From positions 1 to 8,188 of the forward strand of contig NZDM01000094.1 of the NCBI GenBank assembly GCA_002690085.1: a DNA stretch of 8,188 bases. The letters run 5' to 3'. This DNA comes from Flavobacteriaceae bacterium. Its GTDB lineage: Bacteria; Bacteroidota; Bacteroidia; Flavobacteriales; Flavobacteriaceae. Below are positions 1 through 6,108 of this stretch, in pieces; within the stretch, counting starts at the first letter, position 1; each line of letters opens with the position of its first letter. Made by a program: the position numbers and the translations under genes. Below the pieces are notes generated by a model, which worked only from the letters and a program-made list of their open reading frames with translations, had not been told where the DNA came from and did no database searches.

Positions 1-601
1 CCCCTGTTCGTTGGTGTGGCGCGTGAATAATGCGGTACATTATGGGGTCTCGCATTAACATGTTGTGGTGCTTCATGTCTATTTTTGCGCGCAGCACGTG
101 TTCACCTGCTTTGAATTTACCCGCACGCATTTGCTTAAAGAGTAATAAGTTTTCCTCTGCTGTTCTATTCCTAAAAGGGCTGTTGGTTCCGGTTTGAGTT
201 GGAGTCCCTTTTTGCTTTGCCATCAATTCGCTTGATTGAGAATCTACGTAGGCTTTATCGTCTTTTATCAATTGCAGAGCCCAGTCAAAAAGCTGATCAA
301 AATAGTCAGAGGAGTAGCACTCCCTGTCCCATTGATAGCCAAGCCAAGATATGTCCTTTTTTATGGCATCCACATATTCCTGATCTTCTTTTGTTGGGTT
401 GGTGTCGTCAAACCTAAGGTTTACAGGGGCTCCATATTTTTTTCCAAGGCCAAAACTAATGCCGATCGCTTTGATGTGTCCAATGTGTAGATAACCGTTA
501 GGTTCTGGAGGAAAGCGAAAGCGTAAATCAGACCTTGAAAGCCCTTTACTTAAGTCTTCTTCAATAATTTGTTCAATAAAATTAAGGGGGGGGTTCGTCA
601 T
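1..601 (-). CDS. glnS: Glutaminyl-tRNA synthetase, N-terminal part (cut by window edge)
   Basis: This class I aminoacyl-tRNA synthetase charges tRNA-Gln with glutamine in the cytoplasm. I translated the minus strand from the ATG at 601; the frame stays open for 200 codons and runs off the left edge, so the gene is partial only because of the window. The start of the catalytic fold is clear: FRFPPEPNGYLHIGH at residues 28-42 contains the HIGH ATP-binding motif (39-42), followed by FDDTNP at 64-69, the amino-acid and ATP contact loop typical of GlnRS and GluRS. The fragment ends near MRDPIMYRI and HQRTG, as in GlnRS proper. The C-terminal anticodon-binding barrels, and the YqeY domain often fused to GlnRS in Bacteroidota, lie outside the window. 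Codons 3-6 contain a run of eight C. The gene is divergent from folB. GluRS is the only alternative, and the PPEPNG motif argues for GlnRS. Confidence 0.95.
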   Translation of the reverse strand, partial: MTNPPLNFIEQIIEEDLSKGLSRSDLRFRFPPEPNGYLHIGHIKAIGISFGLGKKYGAPVNLRFDDTNPTKEDQEYVDAIKKDISWLGYQWDRECYSSDYFDQLFDWALQLIKDDKAYVDSQSSELMAKQKGTPTQTGTNSPFRNRTAEENLLLFKQMRAGKFKAGEHVLRAKIDMKHHNMLMRDPIMYRIIHAPHQRTG

Positions 602-632
602 AAAACTATTATATATCGGAGGGTTAAAAATA

Positions 633-640
633 CAAAACTA
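633..640 (-). promoter_or_regulatory. Putative -7 box of the glnS promoter (TAGTTTTG)
   Basis: Read on the minus strand, 640-633 is TAGTTTTG, an exact fit to the Bacteroidota -7 consensus TAnnTTTG. It lies 31 bases before the glnS ATG, which would give a 5' leader of roughly 25 bases. The matching -33 element is weak: about 18 bases upstream there is TTT rather than TTG. The position is reasonable, but short AT-rich matches arise easily here. Confidence 0.35.
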
Positions 641-683
641 ATCTTTTATATAATTTGTAAACGCATATCTTTCTAAGAAATAT

Positions 684-691
684 TATTTTTG
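684..691 (+). promoter_or_regulatory. Putative -7 box of the folB promoter (TATTTTTG)
   Basis: TATTTTTG fits TAnnTTTG exactly and lies 27 bases before the folB ATG, implying a leader of about 20 bases. The nearest TTG upstream (655-657) is 26 bases away, longer than the usual 17-23 spacing, so the -33 half is not convincing. Together with the glnS box it makes 602-718 a plausible divergent promoter region. Confidence 0.3.
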
Positions 692-718
692 TAAAATTAA
701 TTTATAATTTTTTTTCTC

Positions 719-1078
719 ATGGGCTTTGTTAAGGTTGAAAATATTCGCGTTTTTGCTCACCACGGTTGTCTGCCTGAAGAAACAATCATCGGCAGTAATT
801 ATCGCGTCGATTTAACAGTAAAGGCTAATTTAAAAAATGCTTCTCTTTCAGACGACCTAAAAGACACCGTTGACTATGTCGCGCTTAACGCAGTCGTCGT
901 CCGAGAAATGAAAAAACCTTCTAAGTTGCTAGAGGCTGTTGCCGGGCGTATTATTAGTGGGGTTTTTGATGCCTGTGCTTTGATACGGTGGGTTAATGTG
1001 TCGGTTGCAAAAATAAACCCTCCACTTGGTGGTGATGTTGAAAAAGTAGTTGTGGTATTAGAAAAGAGTCGCTCTTAG
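719..1078 (+). CDS. folB: Dihydroneopterin aldolase (FolB)
   Basis: FolB cleaves 7,8-dihydroneopterin to 6-hydroxymethyl-7,8-dihydropterin and glycolaldehyde in folate synthesis; the family works as a cytoplasmic octamer. The 119-residue product has the normal full length. The family signature runs from start to end: VFAHHGCLPEE (11-21), where E21 matches the conserved pterin-region glutamate (E22 in S. aureus FolB); DTVDY (49-53), with Y53 matching the catalytic tyrosine; LLEAVAGRI (70-78), containing the second conserved glutamate; and the V-x-K-x-NPP segment (96-102), with K98 matching the catalytic lysine. The ATG at 719 gives the expected short N-terminus. There is no other folate gene in the window. 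It is divergent from glnS, an arrangement I recall from flavobacteria. Its TAG stop overlaps the TAA of the convergent lipid kinase gene by 4 bases, and there is no terminator hairpin between them. Confidence 0.93.
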   Translation: MGFVKVENIRVFAHHGCLPEETIIGSNYRVDLTVKANLKNASLSDDLKDTVDYVALNAVVVREMKKPSKLLEAVAGRIISGVFDACALIRWVNVSVAKINPPLGGDVEKVVVVLEKSRS

Positions 1079-1974
1079 GTCCCTGGAACTAGGACCTGTA
1101 GGGCTTTCTTTTTGATGCTTATTAGAAGCGTGGATTTTTTTGTTAAGACCGACTCTCCATCAATTTGTATTAAAAATTTTTCTTTAGATGTGCTAAACAG
1201 CTCTAAAGACTCAAATTTGGTGCGGTGTATCTTTTTTGATTTTAGCATAGACTTTGTAACCACAGAATAAACAAATAAAAGTTTTTCTATAAAACTCATT
1301 TTATCTGTATACAAAAGGTGAAGCTGACCATCGTCTAAAGGGGCTTCTGGAGTTAAAGATAAACTATACCCTATTAAGCCTGAATTTGAAATAAAAAAAA
1401 GGTATGGTTTTAGTTCGGTTTCCTTTTTATCTATTTTTATTTTTATTGTGCGGGGGGAGGGTGTTTTAAAAATTACTTTAGCTATAGCCAGCATATAAGC
1501 AGAGAGGCCTCTGTTTTTGTTTGTGCTGTAGTGGTGTATGATTTTAGCGGTGACCCCAAGACTTACATTACAAAAAAAACAACGCTGATTTATAAGGCCA
1601 ATATCAATTTTTTTTACTTGTCCTGCTTTTATTACTTTAAGCGCGTAAAAGACTTGCTTAGGTATGTTGAGCGATCGCGCTAGACTATTACCAGACCCAA
1701 AGCGTATGATCCCTAATTTTGTTGGGGTGTTAACCAAAAGTGAGCCAACCTCATTTATCGTGCCGTCTCCACCGCATGCAACAATAATACACGGGCGGTC
1801 TTTAAGCGATTCTATTGTGTGGTTAATTATATCTTTAGGGATTTTAGTTTTTTTTAAGACCGTGTGATATTCTTTTGGGTTAAAGACTGAATTGACTAGG
1901 TTCTGATCAAGGGTGTTGTTTCCTTTTCCTGAAATTGTATTGATTATGAAATGTATACTTGTTTTAGGTTTCAT
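1075..1974 (-). CDS. Diacylglycerol/lipid kinase family protein (DagK/YegS/LCB5 type)
   Basis: This is a soluble or membrane-associated lipid kinase of the DAGKc fold, which phosphorylates diacylglycerol or a related lipid alcohol with ATP. The 299-residue length is normal for the family. In order: an N-terminal strand and glycine turn NTISGKG (12-18); the nucleotide-binding GGDGTINEV (68-76); GSGNSLAR (93-100), equivalent to the GTxNDFAR motif; an APLDDGQL segment (211-218), equivalent to the P-x-xDDG metal/lipid site; and IDGE (271-274), containing the conserved C-terminal glutamate. All key motifs look intact. The substrate cannot be told from sequence: it could be diacylglycerol recycling or a sphingoid or other lipid. 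The ATG at 1974 is well placed, with an A-rich leader upstream. A weak -7-like TAGATTTA (2022-2015, minus) abuts the tRNA promoter, so the two may be back-to-back. Transcripts from the lysE side would have to pass the 2137-2164 hairpin first. Confidence 0.88.
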   Translation of the reverse strand: MKPKTSIHFIINTISGKGNNTLDQNLVNSVFNPKEYHTVLKKTKIPKDIINHTIESLKDRPCIIVACGGDGTINEVGSLLVNTPTKLGIIRFGSGNSLARSLNIPKQVFYALKVIKAGQVKKIDIGLINQRCFFCNVSLGVTAKIIHHYSTNKNRGLSAYMLAIAKVIFKTPSPRTIKIKIDKKETELKPYLFFISNSGLIGYSLSLTPEAPLDDGQLHLLYTDKMSFIEKLLFVYSVVTKSMLKSKKIHRTKFESLELFSTSKEKFLIQIDGESVLTKKSTLLISIKKKALQVLVPGT

Positions 1975-2022
1975 TATAATTTTTTTCTCTTGTCCCTTTT
2001 TTTAGATTAATTTCTAAATCTA

Positions 2023-2052
2023 TTGTATGTGGCTTATTTTTGATTAAATTTG
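2023..2052 (+). promoter_or_regulatory. Bacteroidota-type promoter of tRNA-Cys
   Basis: TTG at 2023-2025, a 19-base spacer, then TAAATTTG at 2045-2052. This matches the housekeeping promoter of Bacteroidota (TTG, N17-23, TAnnTTTG) in every fixed position. Transcription should start at about 2058-2060, a few bases before the mature tRNA 5' end at 2064. It is the clearest promoter in the window and good evidence for the phylum. Confidence 0.8.
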
Positions 2053-2063
2053 CGTTCCTTTCT

Positions 2064-2134
2064 GGCGTCTTGGCCGAGCGGCTAGGCAGAGGTCTGCAAA
2101 ACCTTTTACAGCGGTTCGAGTCCGCTAGACGCCT
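2064..2134 (+). tRNA. tRNA-Cys, anticodon GCA
   Basis: A complete 71-base cloverleaf can be folded by eye. The acceptor stem GGCGTCT (2064-2070) pairs fully with AGACGCC (2127-2133). The D stem is GCC/GGC (2073-2075 with 2085-2087). The anticodon stem GAGGT/ACCTT (2089-2093 with 2101-2105) includes one G-U pair and carries the loop CTGCAAA with anticodon GCA at 2096-2098. The T stem AGCGG/CCGCT encloses TTCGAGT. The discriminator base is T (U73), the identity base of tRNA-Cys. CCA is not encoded. The gene is single, lies between two minus-strand protein genes, and has its own promoter and terminator. I saw no repeat of its 3' end elsewhere in the window, so nothing suggests use as an integration site here. 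Confidence 0.96.
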
Positions 2135-2136
2135 CT

Positions 2137-2164
2137 AAAACCACAACTCTGTTGTGGTTTTTTT
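2137..2164 (+). terminator. Rho-independent terminator of tRNA-Cys, also at the end of the lysE operon
   Basis: AAAACCACAAC (2137-2147) and GTTGTGGTTTT (2151-2161) form an 11-bp perfect hairpin with a TCT loop, and T residues continue to 2164. It starts 3 bases after the tRNA discriminator. On the opposite strand the same hairpin begins just at the lysE-family stop codon and is followed by TTTTAGAG, a short U-run, so it probably also acts, less strongly, as terminator for the minus-strand operon. Confidence 0.85.
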
Positions 2165-2831
2165 ATTGTCGTATTTCTTTGATTATTTCTGAAGGGTTTA
2201 GCTGTTCTTTTGGTAAAAAGCCTTGAACAATTAACACAATGCCGCAAACAACAATGACCGCGCCTACCGCTTTCTTTACATTTAAAATAATAAGGGGGGT
2301 GAGTTGCTTTTGAAGGCGCTTTGAGAGTGCTATTTTTAAAAGGTCTGTTATAAAATAGGCTGTAAGCAGGGTGCTGAAAAACAATAAAAATCGTTTTGGG
2401 TCTCCATCTAAATTTGGCCCAATTACGATGATTAAGCCTAGCCAAAACACCAAAACACCAACATTAATAGCGTTTAAAAAAAAACCTTTCATAAACAGCT
2501 CTAAATAGTTTGCTTTTTCTGGGCTTATTGTTGATCTGTCGCGTGGAAATTTGGTTTTTTTTAAAAAAACAATTGTGCCGTAGGCTGCTAATAGTGTGCC
2601 TCCAAAAACATACAGCCCCGGTTGGTTGCTAAGGTTTTCTAAAAGCTGGTAGCTGCTAAAATATGCTAATAAAATAAAAAATATGTCTGAGAATACAACC
2701 CCTAAATCAAAAGCAACAGCGGCCCTAAAGCCCTTAATTACGCTTGTTTCTAATAGTATAAAAAAAACAGGGCCGATCATAAAGGCTAAGAAAAAACCCA
2801 AAGGAATAGCCGCTTGAATGTCTTCTAGCAA
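2163..2831 (-). CDS. LysE/RhtB-family transporter-like membrane protein
   Basis: This is a 222-residue inner-membrane protein of the LysE (amino-acid exporter) superfamily. It shows about six hydrophobic segments, near 5-27, 38-62, 72-91, 117-138, 149-168 and 185-205, with a charged loop at 91-110. The first segment holds FMIGPVFF (17-24), equivalent to the family's conserved glycine-proline turn in helix 1. The substrate cannot be assigned; proven members export lysine, arginine, threonine or homoserine. It is the last gene of the rnr operon, 5 bases after the GIN-protein stop. The start is a TTG at 2831: no ATG lies between the upstream in-frame stop (2844-2846) and residue 18, which is already inside helix 1, and the resulting N-terminus (LEDIQAAIPLGFF) suits the family. 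Translation is probably coupled to the upstream gene. Confidence 0.85.
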   Translation of the reverse strand: MLEDIQAAIPLGFFLAFMIGPVFFILLETSVIKGFRAAVAFDLGVVFSDIFFILLAYFSSYQLLENLSNQPGLYVFGGTLLAAYGTIVFLKKTKFPRDRSTISPEKANYLELFMKGFFLNAINVGVLVFWLGLIIVIGPNLDGDPKRFLLFFSTLLTAYFITDLLKIALSKRLQKQLTPLIILNVKKAVGAVIVVCGIVLIVQGFLPKEQLNPSEIIKEIRQ

Positions 2832-2836
2832 ACCTG

Positions 2837-3508
2837 TTAGTCTTTAAAAATTATTCTTCCTCCGAATATTTTCTTTTGTTTCAGTTGTTTTGGAGTTCCG
2901 TAGATAAAAACATCTCCCCCAGCAAAGATGTTGACATCTAAAACATTTAGTGTTCTTACTGAAGCCTCTCCTCCTGCTTTTATGTTTAGATCGGTGTTTT
3001 CCACTGTGTTTTTGGCTCCTTTATAAACACCCCCTGTTCCAATTGTAATATCTTGGTTTTCACTGGTGCCTATCGTTGTTATAGTGCTTCCTGTAATACT
3101 TTTTACAATCAAACGTTTTGTGTCTGTATTTACTAGAATTTTAGATCCCTCTTGAGCCTTCAATAATATTTCATATTGTTTAATTATGTCTTTTGAAAAA
3201 ATAAAAGAGCCTTCGTTTGCATCAATTACATCTATTCCAGTATAATAAATTTTGACTTGTGTTTCTGCGCCGTTAAATTTATGTTTTAATTTCATTCTAA
3301 TTTTTAAAGTGCCATTTTTTTGTTTAATGCTGATGTTTTCACTGTTGGTGCCGGAAACAATAATTTTGTTTTCTGATGCCTTGATAAGTTCTGTGTTAAT
3401 CAAGTCATAAACCTTTAATTCTGAAAACTCACCAAGTGTTTTTGTTGTTGCTGTTTGCGAAAAAAGTTGTGTGCAAACTATAAATAATACTATCTGTAAA
3501 TGTTTCAT
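2837..3508 (-). CDS. Secreted head GIN domain (DUF2807) protein
   Basis: This 223-residue protein begins with a signal peptide: MKH, a hydrophobic core LQIVLFIVCTQLF, and likely cleavage around residue 17-18 (FS/Q). The mature part opens with FSELKVYDLINTELIKA, the usual start of the head GIN / DUF2807 fold, and continues as short alternating strands rich in I, V, T, N and G. These include NISIKQKNGTLKI and KIYYTGIDVIDA, then late turns with AGGEASV and AGGDVFIYGTP (about 176-206), consistent with a right-handed beta-helix-like architecture. The family is common in Bacteroidota and was named a putative autotransporter adhesin, but no biochemical function is established. I see no C-terminal sorting domain or membrane anchor, so it is probably periplasmic or surface-associated. 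It sits between rnr (9-base gap) and the LysE-type gene (5-base gap), so it is almost certainly co-transcribed with both. Confidence 0.85.
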   Translation of the reverse strand: MKHLQIVLFIVCTQLFSQTATTKTLGEFSELKVYDLINTELIKASENKIIVSGTNSENISIKQKNGTLKIRMKLKHKFNGAETQVKIYYTGIDVIDANEGSFIFSKDIIKQYEILLKAQEGSKILVNTDTKRLIVKSITGSTITTIGTSENQDITIGTGGVYKGAKNTVENTDLNIKAGGEASVRTLNVLDVNIFAGGDVFIYGTPKQLKQKKIFGGRIIFKD

Positions 3509-3517
3509 TGCTTTAAA

Positions 3518-5686
3518 TTAATTTAAAATAAAATCTAGCTGTCTTTTTTCTAGGTCTGCTTTTTTTACTTGTACCAATACTGGGGCTCCTAGTTGGTATT
3601 TTTTCTTTGTTTTTTCTCCTACCAATGCATAGCTTTCTGAATCAAATATAAAATAATCTCCTTTAATGTCTTTTACCCTCACCATGCCTTCACATTTGTT
3701 TTCTATAATTTCTACGTAAATTCCCCACTCGGTTACTCCTGAAATAACTCCCTTAAAAACTGTTTTCTTTTGGCTTTTCATGTATTTAATTTGCATGTAT
3801 TTAATAGAATCGCGCTCTGCTTTGGCTGCAATATTTTCCATGTTTGAACTGTGTTTACATTTTTCCTCATACAAATTGGCGTTGGCAGAGGGAGCTCCAC
3901 CTAGATAAGACTGTAACAGGCGATGTACCATAACATCTGGATAACGTCGTATTGGTGATGTAAAATGACTGTAATTTTTAAAAGAAAGACCATAATGCCC
4001 TATATTGTTTGTTGAGTATTCTGCTTTACTCATGGTTCGAATCGCTAGCGTGTCCATTAAATTTTGTTCTTTTTTCCCAACAACTGATTTTAAAAGATTG
4101 TTTAATGATGTCTTTATTTGTTTTGTGTCTTTTAAATTTAACGTATAACCAAACTGGTAAGCAATACGTTGAAGACCTTCAAGTTTTTGACGATCTGGTG
4201 CATCGTGTATTCTATAAATAAATGTCTTTTTAGGTGATTTGTTAACTATGAATTCTGCTACTTTTTTGTTTGCCAACAACATAAACTCTTCAATAAGTTT
4301 ATTAGCCGCTTTAGAAGATTTAAAATTAACACCTAAAGGTGTGTTATTTTTATCTAAGTTGAATTTAACTTCTACTTTATCGAAAGATATAGCGCCATCA
4401 AGCATTCTTTTATCTCTCATTTTTTTAGCAAGTTGGTTTAGTTTTAATATTGCTTCTTTTATTTTTTTTGTTGTTTTATATGTTTCGTTAGTTAGAGAGA
4501 TATGGCTCGGTATCTCATTGCTTTCTGTTTCAATAATATGCTGAGCTTCCTCGTAAGCAAAGCGCGCATCACTGTATATAATTGTTTTGCCAAACCATTG
4601 ATTGATTATTTTAGCATTATTGTTTAGTTCAAAAATAGCTGAAAAAGTGTATTTTTCTTCCTGAGGTCTTAAAGAACAGGCGTTGTTTGAAAGAACTTCA
4701 GGGAGCATTGGAACAACACGGTCTACTAAATATACAGAAGTGGCCCTTTCATAAGCCTCATTATCTAATATTGTGCCTTCTTGTAAATAATGAGATACAT
4801 CTGCGATATGAATTCCTATTTCGTAATTACCATTATCTAATATTTTAAAAGACAGCGCATCATCAAAATCTTTTGCATCTTTTGGATCTATTGTAAAAGT
4901 TAAATCTTTTCTTAAATCACGTCGTTTTTTTATTTCTGTATCGGTTATATTAGTATTTATTTTATTTGCAAAATCTTCTACTTCTGGTGTAAACTTGTAA
5001 GGCAATCCATAATCTGCTAGAATTGCATGAATTTCTGTTTGATGATCTCCCGGTATGCCTAGTATTTCTATTACTTTCCCGTTAGGACAATCTGCTTTAT
5101 CTGGCCAATCTTCTATTCTGACTAAAACTTTTTGACCATCTTCCGCTTTTTTAGTTTTCTTTAAAGGGATATAAATATCAACAGGCATTTTTCTATTATC
5201 TGGAATGACAAAAGCAAAATTTTTATTTATTTGAATAATACCAACATAATCTTGTTTTGAACGTTTAATAATATGTGTCACCTCTCCTTCTAAGCGGCTG
5301 TTATTTCGTCTTTTATGTACATAAAATTGTACTTCATCACCATTAAGAGCTTTAAGTTTTTTATGTGGAGGAATAAATATATTTTCTTTAAAATCATCTG
5401 ATTTTATATATCCAGATCCTTTCGATGTGATATAAAAAACACCTTGATAATAATTTTTATTATTAATTATTTTATATTTTCCCGGTGTCGTTTCTTTTAT
5501 TTTTTTATTGTGAGTTAAAGCACTTAATGTTTTTATTATCAGTGCTCTTTCGCTTGGATTATGAATTCCAAGTTTCATACAAATTTGTTTATAGTTTAAA
5601 GGCTTTTTTGGGGACGATTTAAAAACAGATAAAATAGTTGAAGTATATTTATCTGTAGAATAAAAATTCTTTTTTTTTCTAGGCAT
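3518..5686 (-). CDS. rnr: Ribonuclease R
   Basis: This 3'-5' processive exoribonuclease degrades structured RNA and takes part in rRNA and tRNA quality control. In the 722-residue numbering used here: a basic N-terminus MPRKKK; a winged-helix region (about 15-75); two cold-shock OB domains (about 80-215); the RNB catalytic domain (about 250-590), with DPKDAKDFDD at 267-276 supplying the metal-binding aspartates; HFTSPIRRYPD at 574-584; and a C-terminal S1 domain (about 642-721). Length is in the usual RNase R/VacB range. The protein stops right after S1, without the lysine-rich tail of the E. coli enzyme. The frame can be extended six codons to a GTG at 5704, but I chose the ATG at 5686: it gives the typical basic start, and the GTG stretch contains TAGATTTG, which looks like promoter rather than coding sequence. 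It is the first gene of a three-gene operon. Confidence 0.95.
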   Translation of the reverse strand: MPRKKKNFYSTDKYTSTILSVFKSSPKKPLNYKQICMKLGIHNPSERALIIKTLSALTHNKKIKETTPGKYKIINNKNYYQGVFYITSKGSGYIKSDDFKENIFIPPHKKLKALNGDEVQFYVHKRRNNSRLEGEVTHIIKRSKQDYVGIIQINKNFAFVIPDNRKMPVDIYIPLKKTKKAEDGQKVLVRIEDWPDKADCPNGKVIEILGIPGDHQTEIHAILADYGLPYKFTPEVEDFANKINTNITDTEIKKRRDLRKDLTFTIDPKDAKDFDDALSFKILDNGNYEIGIHIADVSHYLQEGTILDNEAYERATSVYLVDRVVPMLPEVLSNNACSLRPQEEKYTFSAIFELNNNAKIINQWFGKTIIYSDARFAYEEAQHIIETESNEIPSHISLTNETYKTTKKIKEAILKLNQLAKKMRDKRMLDGAISFDKVEVKFNLDKNNTPLGVNFKSSKAANKLIEEFMLLANKKVAEFIVNKSPKKTFIYRIHDAPDRQKLEGLQRIAYQFGYTLNLKDTKQIKTSLNNLLKSVVGKKEQNLMDTLAIRTMSKAEYSTNNIGHYGLSFKNYSHFTSPIRRYPDVMVHRLLQSYLGGAPSANANLYEEKCKHSSNMENIAAKAERDSIKYMQIKYMKSQKKTVFKGVISGVTEWGIYVEIIENKCEGMVRVKDIKGDYFIFDSESYALVGEKTKKKYQLGAPVLVQVKKADLEKRQLDFILN

Positions 5687-5706
5687 TATAGACAAATCTA
5701 ACACAA

Positions 5707-5714
5707 CAAAACTA
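5707..5714 (-). promoter_or_regulatory. Possible -7 box of the rnr operon promoter (TAGTTTTG)
   Basis: Minus-strand 5714-5707 reads TAGTTTTG, an exact TAnnTTTG match 20 bases before the rnr ATG. The nearest upstream TTG on that strand (5732-5730) leaves only 15 bases between the boxes, shorter than usual. A second match, TAGATTTG at 5698-5691, would leave practically no leader. One of them may serve rnr; the evidence is weak. Confidence 0.25.
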
Positions 5715-5751
5715 CCACTTTAATTTCATCAAACTAAAAGCGGATAGGAGT

Positions 5752-5760
5752 TTATTCACA
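5752..5760 (+). other. DnaA-box-like 9-mer TTATTCACA
   Basis: TTATTCACA is an exact match to the general DnaA-box consensus TTATNCACA. It lies in the AT-rich spacer, 66 bases upstream of the rnr ATG. A single box can occur by chance, or can serve DnaA as a transcription regulator rather than mark an origin. Confidence 0.3.
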
Positions 5761-6030
5761 TTTTATATATTATCATCTAATTATTTTTATTTTATTTAAA
5801 AAAAATGTTGATTATTATAGTTTGTTAATATCTTTAAAATTTATCTTAATTTTTACAAATATAACCTGTAATTAGAAATAATTTACATATAAAATTTGTT
5901 TATAAGTGGTTATTATTTAGCGTTAATTTAGAAGATTAAAAATTATAATTTTTTTTGCACTACAATAATTTATTTTTAAGTAATATTAAAAACTTAGTTA
6001 TATGTGAAAGTTATTAATAGTAATAATAAT

Positions 6031-6039
6031 TTATCAACA
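6031..6039 (+). other. DnaA-box-like 9-mer TTATCAACA (one mismatch)
   Basis: TTATCAACA differs from the strongest DnaA box TTATCCACA at one base and has the same orientation as the box at 5752. It lies 70 bases before rpiB, beside a run of almost pure A/T. Only the pairing with the first box makes it worth recording. Confidence 0.2.
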
Positions 6040-6108
6040 CTTTATATATACCTTAATTAACAACACCCTTTTTTTGTAAGTTTACATAGATCTCATAAAA
6101 ACTAACAA

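Larger units (their letters stand above)
5705..6108. other. 404-base AT-rich divergent intergenic region between rnr and rpiB
   Basis: There is no coding frame of note on either strand. The stretch is far more AT-rich than the flanking genes; long parts such as 5761-6060 contain almost only A and T. As the start region of two divergent transcription units it should hold the rnr and rpiB promoters. I found a possible -7 box for rnr, plus an exact TATATTTG on the minus strand (5863-5856) that lacks a -33 partner, but no convincing TTG/TAnnTTTG pair for rpiB. It also holds two DnaA-box-like sequences (listed separately) and a 16-base all-AT palindrome at 5938-5953. I see no tRNA, no riboswitch-like fold and no direct repeat of convincing length. 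Confidence 0.7.

Noticed and set aside
22..30. CGTGAATAA, the complement of a DnaA-box-like TTATTCACG.
   Set aside because: It has one mismatch and lies inside conserved glnS codons, so coincidence is the simplest reading.
199..490. Two overlapping plus-strand open frames (72 and 84 codons).
   Set aside because: They lie wholly inside the antisense strand of glnS, whose HIGH and FDDTNP motifs fix the real frame; the translated products show no recognisable pattern.
2125..2445. A 106-codon minus-strand frame overlapping the tRNA terminator and the lysE-family gene.
   Set aside because: It is out of frame with the clear membrane protein, rich in Arg, Cys and His without domain pattern, and runs across the terminator and into the tRNA.
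4009..4544. Plus-strand open frames with hydrophobic products opposite rnr.
   Set aside because: They are shadows of the lysine-rich and AT-rich rnr codons; antisense reading of such genes gives Leu/Phe/Ser-rich frames that look like membrane proteins.
5687..5704. Extension of RNase R by six residues to a GTG start at 5704.
   Set aside because: The ATG at 5686 gives the basic start usual for the enzyme, and the six codons contain an exact -7-type motif, so they look like leader or promoter DNA.
5880..5907. A 28-base stretch that resembles a chromosome-dimer (dif) site: I count 18 of 28 matches to my memory of the B. subtilis dif read in reverse, best at both outer ends.
   Set aside because: The inner halves lack the expected CATAA/TTATG symmetry, and an AT-rich 28-mer finds partial matches easily in a spacer of nearly pure A/T. 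It is worth testing only if whole-genome skew places the terminus here.
5938..5953. Perfect 16-base palindrome of only A and T, followed by more T.
   Set aside because: It looks like a terminator in outline, but an all-AT stem is too weak, and such palindromes are expected by chance in this composition.
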